A stretch of DNA of 33,524 bases from Candidatus Zipacnadia bacterium (GTDB lineage Bacteria; Armatimonadota; Zipacnadia; Zipacnadales; UBA5352): positions 1-33,524 of the forward strand of contig JALGSW010000038.1 of assembly GCA_029821635.1 (NCBI GenBank). The letters are read 5' to 3'. The translations under genes and the position numbers were made by a program. The notes beneath the pieces are model-generated. The model made no database searches, was not told the origin of the DNA, and saw only the letters and a list, made by a program, of their open reading frames with translations. Positions 25,862-33,438 of the stretch are shown piece by piece. Numbering within the stretch: the first letter of the stretch is position 1; every line of letters starts with the position of its first letter.

Positions 25862-27415
25862 ATGCGCTCGATGCACACCATGTGCTGGACGATTCCCGCG
25901 TTGCTGACGCTTGCGCTGCTGTGCGCGCTGCCCGCGAACGCGGCCGACTACGATTCAACGGTAACCGTCGCGTCCGACGAGCAGTTCGCGCTCGCGGAGG
26001 CGGAGACGATCGGCGGCTCGCTGGTGGTGACCGGCGGTGAGGCCACGGTCCTCGGGCGCGTCAAGGGCGACGCGATCGTCGTCGATGGCTCGCTGACGCT
26101 CGGCTCCACCGCGCGCCTCGATGGCTCACTACTGACGGTGCGCGGCGCTGTCAACCGCGACCCGCTCGCGCAGGTCGTCGGCGAGCAGCGCTCGCTGACC
26201 GCCGCGGAGTTCGCAAAGCTGATGGCGCGCGCCACGGCCGAGCCTGAGGCCGAGGTTCCCGCCGCTGAGGCCGCGGATGACGCCGACGAAGAGGCTGAGC
26301 AGGCCGCTGAGGAGGCTGAGCAGGCCGCTGAGGAGGCCGACGCCACCCACGAGGAGCATGAGGACCGCGCGGGCTTCGGCGAGACGATCACGATCCCGGC
26401 GGATGAGGTGCGCGTGGGCGACGTCGCGAGCTTCGGCGGCCCGATCATCATCGACGGTACGGTGCGCGGTGACGTCGCGAGCTTCGCGGGCTCTGTCACC
26501 GTGCGCGGGACGGTCGAGGGGGACATCGCGACCTTCGGCGGCACAGTGGACCTCGAGGACGGCAGCCGCGTGACGGGCGACATCGCCACCTTCGGCGCGC
26601 CTGTCAACACGGCGCCCGGCGCGGTGCACGAGGGCAAAGCCGCGGGCTTCGGCGAGGGCCTGTCGCGCTGGGCCTCATCGGCGAAGGAGCCCGTGGGCGG
26701 CGGCGGCTGGATCGTCGGCACAATCCTGGGCCTGCTGGTCGCACTGCTGATCGCGGCGGTCTTCCCGAACTCCACGCGCACGATCGCCGACGGCATCGTC
26801 GAGCAGCCCGGATCGGCCGCTGCGCACGGCGCGCTCACGCTGCTGCTGATCGCCCCGATCTGCGTCCTGCTGGCGATCACCTGCATCGGCCTGCTGCTCG
26901 TCCCGGTGGTGATCATCGGCACGATCGTCGCGGCCATCATGGGCACCGTCGGCATCAACCTGATCCTCGGGCGCGCGATCTCGGGGCGCCTGAACTGGTC
27001 GGTGGCCTCGTTGCTCGGCCTGGTGACGATCGGCGTCATCGCCCTGCAGATCGTGGAGCTGACTCGCTTCGTGCCGGACCTCGGCATCATCAACGTCCTT
27101 GTGACGCTCGCGGTCCTGCTCTTCGCGATCGGCGGCGCGCTGATGACCGGCTTCGGCACCACCCCCGACGGCACGTGGATCACGAGGCGCTTCAGTCGCC
27201 GGCGGCCGCCCGAGCCCGTCGAGGCCGCCCCTGGCGAGCCAACCGTGGACGTGCCCCCCCCCGGCGAGGAGCCGGAGGTCGCCGCTGAGCTTGCGGAGCC
27301 GCCTGCCGAGCCGATGGCCGAGCCACCCGCCGCGCCCCATCCGGGCCATTGGGCTCCGCCCCCCGAGCCCGAAGCGGACGAGCCGGGCTCTGACGAGCTC
27401 CCGCCCATCGACTGA
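25862..27415 (+). CDS. Secreted/membrane bactofilin-like (polymer-forming) protein
   Basis: Signal peptide; repeated ETIGGSLVVTGGEATVLGRVKGDAIVVDGSLTLGSTARLDGSL and GDVASFGGPIIIDGTVRGDVASFAGSVTVRGTVEGDIATFGGTVDL rungs; then TM helices and a Pro/Glu-rich tail. Confidence 0.8.
   Translation: MRSMHTMCWTIPALLTLALLCALPANAADYDSTVTVASDEQFALAEAETIGGSLVVTGGEATVLGRVKGDAIVVDGSLTLGSTARLDGSLLTVRGAVNRDPLAQVVGEQRSLTAAEFAKLMARATAEPEAEVPAAEAADDADEEAEQAAEEAEQAAEEADATHEEHEDRAGFGETITIPADEVRVGDVASFGGPIIIDGTVRGDVASFAGSVTVRGTVEGDIATFGGTVDLEDGSRVTGDIATFGAPVNTAPGAVHEGKAAGFGEGLSRWASSAKEPVGGGGWIVGTILGLLVALLIAAVFPNSTRTIADGIVEQPGSAAAHGALTLLLIAPICVLLAITCIGLLLVPVVIIGTIVAAIMGTVGINLILGRAISGRLNWSVASLLGLVTIGVIALQIVELTRFVPDLGIINVLVTLAVLLFAIGGALMTGFGTTPDGTWITRRFSRRRPPEPVEAAPGEPTVDVPPPGEEPEVAAELAEPPAEPMAEPPAAPHPGHWAPPPEPEADEPGSDELPPID
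26291..26332 (+). repeat. Perfect 21-bp tandem duplication (2 copies) encoding EAEQAAE
   Basis: GAGGCTGAGCAGGCCGCTGAG repeated exactly, followed by partial GAGGCCGA. Confidence 0.85.
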
Positions 27416-27429
27416 CGCGCGCGTTCGTG

Positions 27430-27481
27430 AGACGCGCCGTGGCGGCGCCGGCGACGAACCTGCCGGCGCCGCCGCGCGTCT
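27430..27481 (+). terminator. Very strong 20-bp hairpin after the ECF operon
   Basis: AGACGCGC-cgt-GGCGGCGCCGGC-GACGAACCT-GCCGGCGCCGCC-GCGCGTCT: 8 + 12 bp with one 3-nt bulge; no T-tract. Confidence 0.6.
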
Positions 27482-27575
27482 GTACGCAGGATTCGCGCGC
27501 TGCTGCCGCGAAAGGAGACGAACTCCGAGCCCGAGCACGGCCGGGCCGGCGCCTCATCCGCGGAGGAGAGAGCTC

Positions 27576-30500
27576 ATGCGTCTGACCGCCACGTTCATCG
27601 GCCTGCTGGTCCTCACGCCCATCTTCGCGTCCGCGGCCGGCGAGCTGCCGCAGTTCGACCCGGAAACGATGATGCGCTCGTCAGAGCTCGCGCGCGGCAT
27701 GACCGGCTACGGCCTGACCGTCTTCCAGGGCGCAGAGATCACGCGCTTCGACGTTGAGATCCTCGGCGTGCTGTCGAAGGCGAACCTTGGCGAGGACCTG
27801 GTCCTCATCGAGGTCACCTCCGGCCCGGTCGTCGAGCGCGAGTCGGGCATCATCGGCGGAATGAGCGGCAGCCCCGTCTACGTCGGCGGCAGGCTCATCG
27901 GCGCGATCGCCTACGGCTGGGGCTTCCTCCATGAGGCCATCGGCGGCGTCACGCCGATCGAGGCGATGCTCACGCCCTACGCAACGAAGCAGGCGCGCCT
28001 GCCCGACGACCATCCCGCCCGCGGCGTGATGCTGGATGGACGTTGGATTGAGGAGGCGCGTATCGCGGCCTCCGGCCCGGCCTTCGCCGATGACTCGACT
28101 ATCATGATGACCCCCGTCAGCCCGATCATCAGCGTGGCCGGGATGGAGGAGCAGGGGATGAAGCGGCTCGAGGCGATCTTCGGGCCGCACGGCCTGCAGA
28201 CCATGCCCGGCCCCGGCCGCCTCGACAATGGCATGGACGTGCAGCTCGAGCCGGGATCCGCCATCGGCGTGAAGCTCATGGACGGCGACTTCGACGTCTC
28301 CGCCATCGGCACCGTCACCTGGCGCAGCGGCGATCACGTGCTCGCATTCGGCCATCCGCTGATGGAGATCGGCCCGGTGAACATCCCCGTGACCACCGCC
28401 TGGGTGCTCGACTTCCTGCCCTCGATGCAGCGCTCCAACAAGCTCTCGTCGCCAATGAAGATCGTCGGCTCGCTGGTCAACGACGGTTCGTGGTCGATCG
28501 CCGCCGAGGTGGGCGGTGAGGCCCCGATGATCCCTGCCACCTTCACCGTCACCGACGAGGACAGCGGCCGCGCGAACACCTTCAACGTGCAGGTCGCCCG
28601 GCACGAGCTGCTCACCTCCGGGCTGCTCATGTCCGCGCTGGACTCGGCCCTTGCCGCGGGCGTCAACGTCGGTGGCGAGGGCATCGCCAGCCTCGACTTC
28701 AAGCTCGTGGGCGATGGCGGCACGGTCATCAGCCGGCACGACACGCTCTGGCACCCCGGGTCCCTCTACGTCGTCGGTTCCTGGGTCGATGAGGCGCTCT
28801 ACTACCTCACCGAGAATCGCTTCGACCCCCAGCAGCCTCAGTCGCTGAGCGTGTCGGTGAGCGTTCGCGATGAGGAGAAGCTGGCGGCCATCGAGCGCGT
28901 CTACACCGATCAGAGCGTCGCCCGGGCCGGTGAGGAGCTGACTGTCCACGTCGTCATGCGGCCCGACGGCGGCGAGCGTTTTGAGAAGACCGTGAGCTTC
29001 ACGATGCCCGAGGACCTGCCCAAGGGCACGCTGCGCGTCGGCGCGGCCGGGGGCGGCGACGAGTACTCCATCCGCAGCTACCTCCGCCTGCTGATGCCGC
29101 AGATCGACAGCCTCGAGGACATCGCGAAGGTCATCGAGACGATGAAGCGCTCCGACCAGCTCTACGTCGCCGTGGCCATTCCCGAGGTCGTCATCGGCTT
29201 CGAAGGTCAGGAACTGCCCGCCGCTCCCGCCAGCGCCGTCCGCATCTTCTCCGAGGACAATCGGAGCTACCTCACCGCCGGTTACACCGAGGTCAGCGGC
29301 ACCTTCGACAGCGACTACTACCTCTACGGCTGGGAGAGCCTCCGCCTGCCCACGGAGAACCAGCAGGGCGAACGCGGTAAGGTCAGGCCCAGCGACGAGT
29401 CCGATGACTACGAGGCCTCGACCACCGTCCGCGTGGGCGACCGCGCGCTGGAGAAGTTGTGGTGGGCCGCCTCCGCCATCGACGCGGACATCCGTCCATT
29501 GCAGGCCGAGGACCTGCCGGGCGCCGACCTCACGCCGGAGAAGCCCGTACTTGAGGGCGAGGCGGAAGACACCGAGGCAGTCGCGGACGATGAGGAGGAA
29601 GCCGCGGAGGACGAGAGCGAGGACGAGTCAGGCGACCACCCTGAGGCCGATGGCGAGGCGCTGGCCCGCGGCCTGCAGAGCCTCGCGCACAGCACCGGCG
29701 ATGAGTTCGAGGAGGGGAAGACCGAGGGCACGATGGTCCGCAGCGACGGCGCCGTAGTGCTCGCACCGCGCGCGCAGCTCATCGCGAAGCTCCCCGAGCC
29801 CTCCGCCTGGAGCATCGCCGCCGACGGCGACGGCGTCTGGATCGGCACCGCCAACCCCGGCCGCGTCTACCACTGGACCCCCGACTCCGAGGCGAAGGTC
29901 ATCTGCGACACCGGCTCGCTGATGGTGCTCTCGCTCCTGCCGATGGGCGATGGGACGGTCCTGGCCGGCACCGCGCCGGGTGGTCGCGTCCTTCAGATCG
30001 CCGCCGACGGCTCGATCGCGCGCGAGTGGGACCTGGACGCCGACTGGGTCTGGTCGCTCGAGCGCGACGGCGCCGGCCTGCTCGCAGGCACCGGCCCCGA
30101 CGGCGCCATCTACCGCCTCGGCGATGAGGCAACCTTCTTCACGCGCATCAGCCAGCCGCACGTCTTCGACCTGCTCTACACCGGCGAGGTGCTCTACGCC
30201 GCCGGTGGTGAAAACGAGGGCGGGGTCTTCGAGATCGGCCCGAGGGGCAGCATCCGCGACGTCTTCGGCGCCGATGAGGACTCCTGCACAGCCATCGCGC
30301 TTGCCGACGGCGGCCGGCTGATCGTCGCCACCGCCGAGGACGGGAAGATCTACGTGGTCGAGCCCAACGGCAGCCACGTCGAGGCGTACGAGGCCGATGA
30401 GAACGTGCTCGACGTGGCCTTCGCCGCCGGTCATGCCTGGGCCGCCACCACCGACGAGGGCAAGATCGTCGCGCTCGATGCCCGCAATAACACTGCGATC

Positions 30501-31565
30501 GCCCACCGGGACACCGCCAGCAATCAGTTCACGCGTATCTCAGCCGGCGAAGGCGCGGTCTACGCCGTCACCGCCAGCCCGACCCGCGTCTGGCGCCTGG
30601 ACACCGCCTCCATCACCGAGGGCACTTTCGTCTCCGAGCCGTTGGACGCCGAGCGCATGAGTCGCTGGGCTCGCATGAGCTGGGACGCGACCGTCCCCGA
30701 GGGCGCTGCGCTGGAGATCGACGCGCGCTCGGGTAACGGTGGGGTGCCCGCCGATCAGGCCTGGAGCGCCTGGACCGGCGAGCTGACCGAGTCGGGCGGG
30801 CGCATCAGCCCGCCGGACGCGCGCTACCTGCAGTACCGCCTGCGCATGGCGGGCCAACCTGCCGATGAACTCCAGGTCCGTCGCGTAGAAGTGTTGTACA
30901 TGACGCGCAACCAGAAGCCTACGCTGGAGCTCGACGACCCGGACCCCGGTGAAGCCATCCGCGCCGAATACGAACTCTCCTGGACCGCCGACGACGACGA
31001 TGACGACACGCTGCTGACGACGATCTTCCATCGCGCCGAGGGCTCGGACGAGTGGGTCGAGATCACCACGCTTGAGGACGAGGACAGCTTCGACTGGGAC
31101 ACAACCGAGATCGACGGCGGGCTCTACGACCTGCGCTTCGTCACCAGCGACGAGCCGAGCAACCCGACCGGCGCCCTGAGCGAGGAGCTGGTGGTCGAGG
31201 GCATCCTCGTGGACAACGGCTACCCGAAGCTGATCCTCGTGAGCAAGCCGCGGATCGGCCATGCGGACAGAACGCTCTCGGGCATGGCCATCGACGAACT
31301 GACCCGCATCACCTCGATCGACTGGACCTTCGCCGCGAAGGAGCTCTGGCGCACGGCGCTGCCCGATGACGGCCTGCTGGACTCGCGGCGCGAGCTGTTC
31401 CGCGTTGACCTGCCGGAACTCCCGGAGGACGAGACGTCGGTGCGGATCCGCATCCGCGACGCCGCGGGGAACGTGACCGTCGAGACGATCCCGCTGATCG
31501 AGCAGCCGCAGGAGGAGGACGCCGACACCGGCCCGCTGCAGGCCGAGGCGGGCGCGCGGGGCTGA
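27576..31565 (+). CDS. Large secreted SpoIVB-type (S55) peptidase-domain protein with acidic linker, propeller-like region and C-terminal domain
   Basis: ATG 27576 with SD GGAGGAG; signal peptide MRLTATFIGLLVLTPIFASAAG; S55-like SGIIGGMSGSPVYVGGRLIGAIAYGW and HVLAFGHPLMEIG; acidic EGEAEDTEAVADDEEEAAEDESEDESGD linker; repeated G.V.A.T..G-type propeller blades. Confidence 0.8.
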   Translation: MRLTATFIGLLVLTPIFASAAGELPQFDPETMMRSSELARGMTGYGLTVFQGAEITRFDVEILGVLSKANLGEDLVLIEVTSGPVVERESGIIGGMSGSPVYVGGRLIGAIAYGWGFLHEAIGGVTPIEAMLTPYATKQARLPDDHPARGVMLDGRWIEEARIAASGPAFADDSTIMMTPVSPIISVAGMEEQGMKRLEAIFGPHGLQTMPGPGRLDNGMDVQLEPGSAIGVKLMDGDFDVSAIGTVTWRSGDHVLAFGHPLMEIGPVNIPVTTAWVLDFLPSMQRSNKLSSPMKIVGSLVNDGSWSIAAEVGGEAPMIPATFTVTDEDSGRANTFNVQVARHELLTSGLLMSALDSALAAGVNVGGEGIASLDFKLVGDGGTVISRHDTLWHPGSLYVVGSWVDEALYYLTENRFDPQQPQSLSVSVSVRDEEKLAAIERVYTDQSVARAGEELTVHVVMRPDGGERFEKTVSFTMPEDLPKGTLRVGAAGGGDEYSIRSYLRLLMPQIDSLEDIAKVIETMKRSDQLYVAVAIPEVVIGFEGQELPAAPASAVRIFSEDNRSYLTAGYTEVSGTFDSDYYLYGWESLRLPTENQQGERGKVRPSDESDDYEASTTVRVGDRALEKLWWAASAIDADIRPLQAEDLPGADLTPEKPVLEGEAEDTEAVADDEEEAAEDESEDESGDHPEADGEALARGLQSLAHSTGDEFEEGKTEGTMVRSDGAVVLAPRAQLIAKLPEPSAWSIAADGDGVWIGTANPGRVYHWTPDSEAKVICDTGSLMVLSLLPMGDGTVLAGTAPGGRVLQIAADGSIAREWDLDADWVWSLERDGAGLLAGTGPDGAIYRLGDEATFFTRISQPHVFDLLYTGEVLYAAGGENEGGVFEIGPRGSIRDVFGADEDSCTAIALADGGRLIVATAEDGKIYVVEPNGSHVEAYEADENVLDVAFAAGHAWAATTDEGKIVALDARNNTAIAHRDTASNQFTRISAGEGAVYAVTASPTRVWRLDTASITEGTFVSEPLDAERMSRWARMSWDATVPEGAALEIDARSGNGGVPADQAWSAWTGELTESGGRISPPDARYLQYRLRMAGQPADELQVRRVEVLYMTRNQKPTLELDDPDPGEAIRAEYELSWTADDDDDDTLLTTIFHRAEGSDEWVEITTLEDEDSFDWDTTEIDGGLYDLRFVTSDEPSNPTGALSEELVVEGILVDNGYPKLILVSKPRIGHADRTLSGMAIDELTRITSIDWTFAAKELWRTALPDDGLLDSRRELFRVDLPELPEDETSVRIRIRDAAGNVTVETIPLIEQPQEEDADTGPLQAEAGARG

Positions 31566-31649
31566 CACCACCGAAGCCCGCAGGTCGTGGGAGAGGCCGA
31601 CCCCCGCGTCGGCCTGTGCCGTTGCCTTTACCGCCCGGGAGGCATGTCC

Positions 31650-32372
31650 ATGCCGAAGCAACTCCGCCCGCGCACCTTCCGCCGTGTGGACGAGCTGCTG
31701 CTGGAGAGCTACGGCCCGGTGCCGGACCACTCCGAGGGTCCGCTGAACTCGCTCATCCGCACGATCCTCTCGCAGAACACCACCGACGCAAGCTCCTTCC
31801 CGGCCTTCGAACGCCTGCGCGACCACTTCGGCGGCGACTGGGAGCTGGCGCTGGAGGCGGACCCGGACGCGTACGTGCCGCTGATCCAGGACGCGGGCCT
31901 CGCGCCGACGAAGAGTAAGCGCATCCACACGATCCTCCGCCAGCTCAAGGACGCGCGCGGCGAACTCTCGCTCGATCACGTCTGCGCGATGGATCAGGAC
32001 CGCGCCAACGACTACCTGCTGAGCTTCAAGGGCGTTGGCCCGAAGACGGCATCGATCGTGCTGCTGTTCGAGTGCGGGATGCCCTTCTTCCCGGTGGACA
32101 CACACATCCACCGCGTGACGCGGCGCCTTGGCTGGGTGGCGGAGAAGGCGACGGCGGAGCAGGCGCACGAGGTGCTGACGGATGCGATCCCGCCGGAGCT
32201 GCAGTACCGGCTGCACCTGAACCTGGTGACGCACGGCCGGCGAGCCTGCCACCCCACCCGCCCGGAGTGCCACGCCTGCCCCATCTCGCGCTTCTGCGCC
32301 GCGTACAGGGGCGGGACGGTGGAGGCGAAGAGTACACAGGACTTGCTTGACTTCTCGCCTCGAGGGAGGTAG
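31650..32372 (+). CDS. nth: Endonuclease III-family DNA glycosylase
   Basis: HhH LLSFKGVGPKTASIVLLFECGMPFFPVDTHIHRVTRRLG; Fe-S cluster C-x6-C-x2-C-x5-C (CHPTRPECHACPISRFC); SD GGGAGG 7 nt before ATG 31650. Confidence 0.9.
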   Translation: MPKQLRPRTFRRVDELLLESYGPVPDHSEGPLNSLIRTILSQNTTDASSFPAFERLRDHFGGDWELALEADPDAYVPLIQDAGLAPTKSKRIHTILRQLKDARGELSLDHVCAMDQDRANDYLLSFKGVGPKTASIVLLFECGMPFFPVDTHIHRVTRRLGWVAEKATAEQAHEVLTDAIPPELQYRLHLNLVTHGRRACHPTRPECHACPISRFCAAYRGGTVEAKSTQDLLDFSPRGR

Positions 32373-32375
32373 ACT
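32347..32375 (+). promoter_or_regulatory. Sigma70-type promoter overlapping the 3' end of nth
   Basis: TTGACT-N17-TAGACT upstream of the AbrB-type antitoxin gene. Confidence 0.55.
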
Positions 32376-32415
32376 TCTTTCGGATAATCAGATTATGCGA
32401 ATAGTGGAGACTCCG

Positions 32416-32706
32416 ATGGCGATTGTCAAGGTGCGTGACAGAGCCCAGATAACGCTGCCCGCTGACATAAGGGACGAGTTGGGGATCGAGGAGGGAGACT
32501 TCCTCGAAGCAGTAGTCGAGGACCGGCGCGTTGTCCTCGTGCCGCAGAAGCTTGTTCCGAAGTTCGAGGAAGTCGAGCTTTCCGACGAGGGGGAGCGGAT
32601 GCTCGACGAGGCGGAGGCGGACGTCGCCGCCGGTCGGGTGCGCGAGTATGCGGGCGTTGAGGACCTCATAGCTGACCTGCACAACAATGCGACTGCTGGC
32701 GACTGA
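32416..32706 (+). CDS. AbrB/MazE/SpoVT-type antitoxin
   Basis: MAIVKVRDRAQITLPADIRDELGIEEGDFLEAVVEDRRVVLVPQKL; SD GGAGA before ATG 32416 (ATG 32395 also possible). Confidence 0.85.
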   Translation: MAIVKVRDRAQITLPADIRDELGIEEGDFLEAVVEDRRVVLVPQKLVPKFEEVELSDEGERMLDEAEADVAAGRVREYAGVEDLIADLHNNATAGD

Positions 32707-32944
32707 TCGCTTCCTGCGGGACTACGCGGACCTCCCCCACGATATCCGCGAGCGCGTGGACCGCAAGCTGCGGTACCTCGCGTCCGACCTGTCCCATCCC
32801 TCTCTGCGCGTGAAGCGTGTGCGCGGTCGTGACCGGGTGTATGAGGGCAGCGTGAACATGGATTATCGCTTCCTCTTCCGCATCGACGAGGATGTCTGCG
32901 TGCTTGAGAGGATCGGGCACCACAGCATCCTTGACAAGCGTTGA
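32687..32944 (+). CDS. RelE/YafQ-like toxin
   Basis: MRLLATDRFLRDYADLPHDIRERVDRKLRYLASDLSHPSLRVKRVRGRDRVYEGSVNMDYRFLFRIDEDVCVLERIGHHSIL; overlaps the antitoxin by 20 nt. Confidence 0.82.
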   Translation: MRLLATDRFLRDYADLPHDIRERVDRKLRYLASDLSHPSLRVKRVRGRDRVYEGSVNMDYRFLFRIDEDVCVLERIGHHSILDKR

Positions 32945-33015
32945 GGCTGGGCGGCTCTCGGTTGATGCAGGCCGCCGCTCAGCGACACGGGATCCGATTG
33001 CCGCGAATCTCGCCC

Positions 33016-33045
33016 TTGACTCCCCTCCCCACTTTCTGCTATTGT
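33016..33045 (+). promoter_or_regulatory. Sigma70-type promoter of the trp leader
   Basis: TTGACT-N18-TATTGT; predicted start of transcription near 33052, 7 nt before the leader ORF ATG. Confidence 0.65.
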
Positions 33046-33058
33046 CTACCACACTACC

Positions 33059-33130
33059 ATGATTACTGACTGTTGCAGCCATTCGGTCGTTACACTCTGG
33101 GCTTGGCGCTGGCGACTGCGAGTCGCTTAG
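33059..33130 (+). CDS. trpL: trp operon leader peptide (23 aa)
   Basis: ATG ATT ACT GAC TGT TGC AGC CAT TCG GTC GTT ACA CTC TGG GCT TGG CGC TGG CGA CTG CGA GTC GCT TAG = MITDCCSHSVVTLWAWRWRLRVA; three Trp codons in WAWRW; lies between promoter and attenuator upstream of trpE. Confidence 0.85.
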   Translation: MITDCCSHSVVTLWAWRWRLRVA

Positions 33131-33133
33131 CGT

Positions 33134-33317
33134 CTGGTTCGCGCTGCAACAAAGATCGGAAAGAACCAGGCCGCGGGTGGCTCGCATTACCCCTCGCGGC
33201 TTGATCGGTGTACCAGGAGGCCACATCCGGCGCCTCCTCCATAGCGCAAAGACCCATCCGGCGCACTCCCCCCGCAGGCCGCGGGCTTCATCCAACTGAA
33301 GCCGCCGCGGCCTTTTT
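33134..33317 (+). promoter_or_regulatory. Candidate trp transcription attenuator (mutually exclusive hairpins)
   Basis: CTGGTTC (33134-33140):GAACCAG (33163-33169); GCCGCGGGT (33170-33178):ACCCctCGCGGC (33189-33200); 33193-33202:33276-33285 (10 bp incl. 2 G-U); terminator 33276-33313. Confidence 0.75.
33276..33317 (+). terminator. Intrinsic terminator within the trp leader
   Basis: AGGCCGCGGGCTTCA-TCCAAC-TGAAGCC(gc)CGCGGCCT followed by TTTTT (33313-33317); 15-bp stem with one 2-nt bulge. Confidence 0.85.
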
Positions 33318-33438
33318 CATTACCGCACCACGAAGTGACCGGCACCACCTGGTGAGAAGCTCCGAGCCCCGGCGGCGAGATGACACACTCCACCCGCGCG
33401 TCATGCGCGACTTCATCTCACTATCGGAGGTCCGGACA

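Noticed and set aside
30540-32273. 577-aa minus-strand ORF
   Set aside because: Antisense to the S55-domain protein and nth; no recognisable domain.
33168-33200. Possible T-box riboswitch (GGGTGGC, with TGGC complementary to a GCCA tRNA-Trp end; TGG at 33135-33137)
   Set aside because: The rest of the T-box consensus (TGGNACCGCG) is not present, the TGGC lies inside the 2:3 hairpin rather than in an antiterminator bulge, and the in-frame trpL with three Trp codons explains the region better. Infernal against the T-box model would settle it.
32666-33295. 209-aa minus-strand ORF covering the trp leader region
   Set aside because: No recognisable domain, overlaps the toxin gene, promoter, trpL and attenuator; high-GC shadow ORF.
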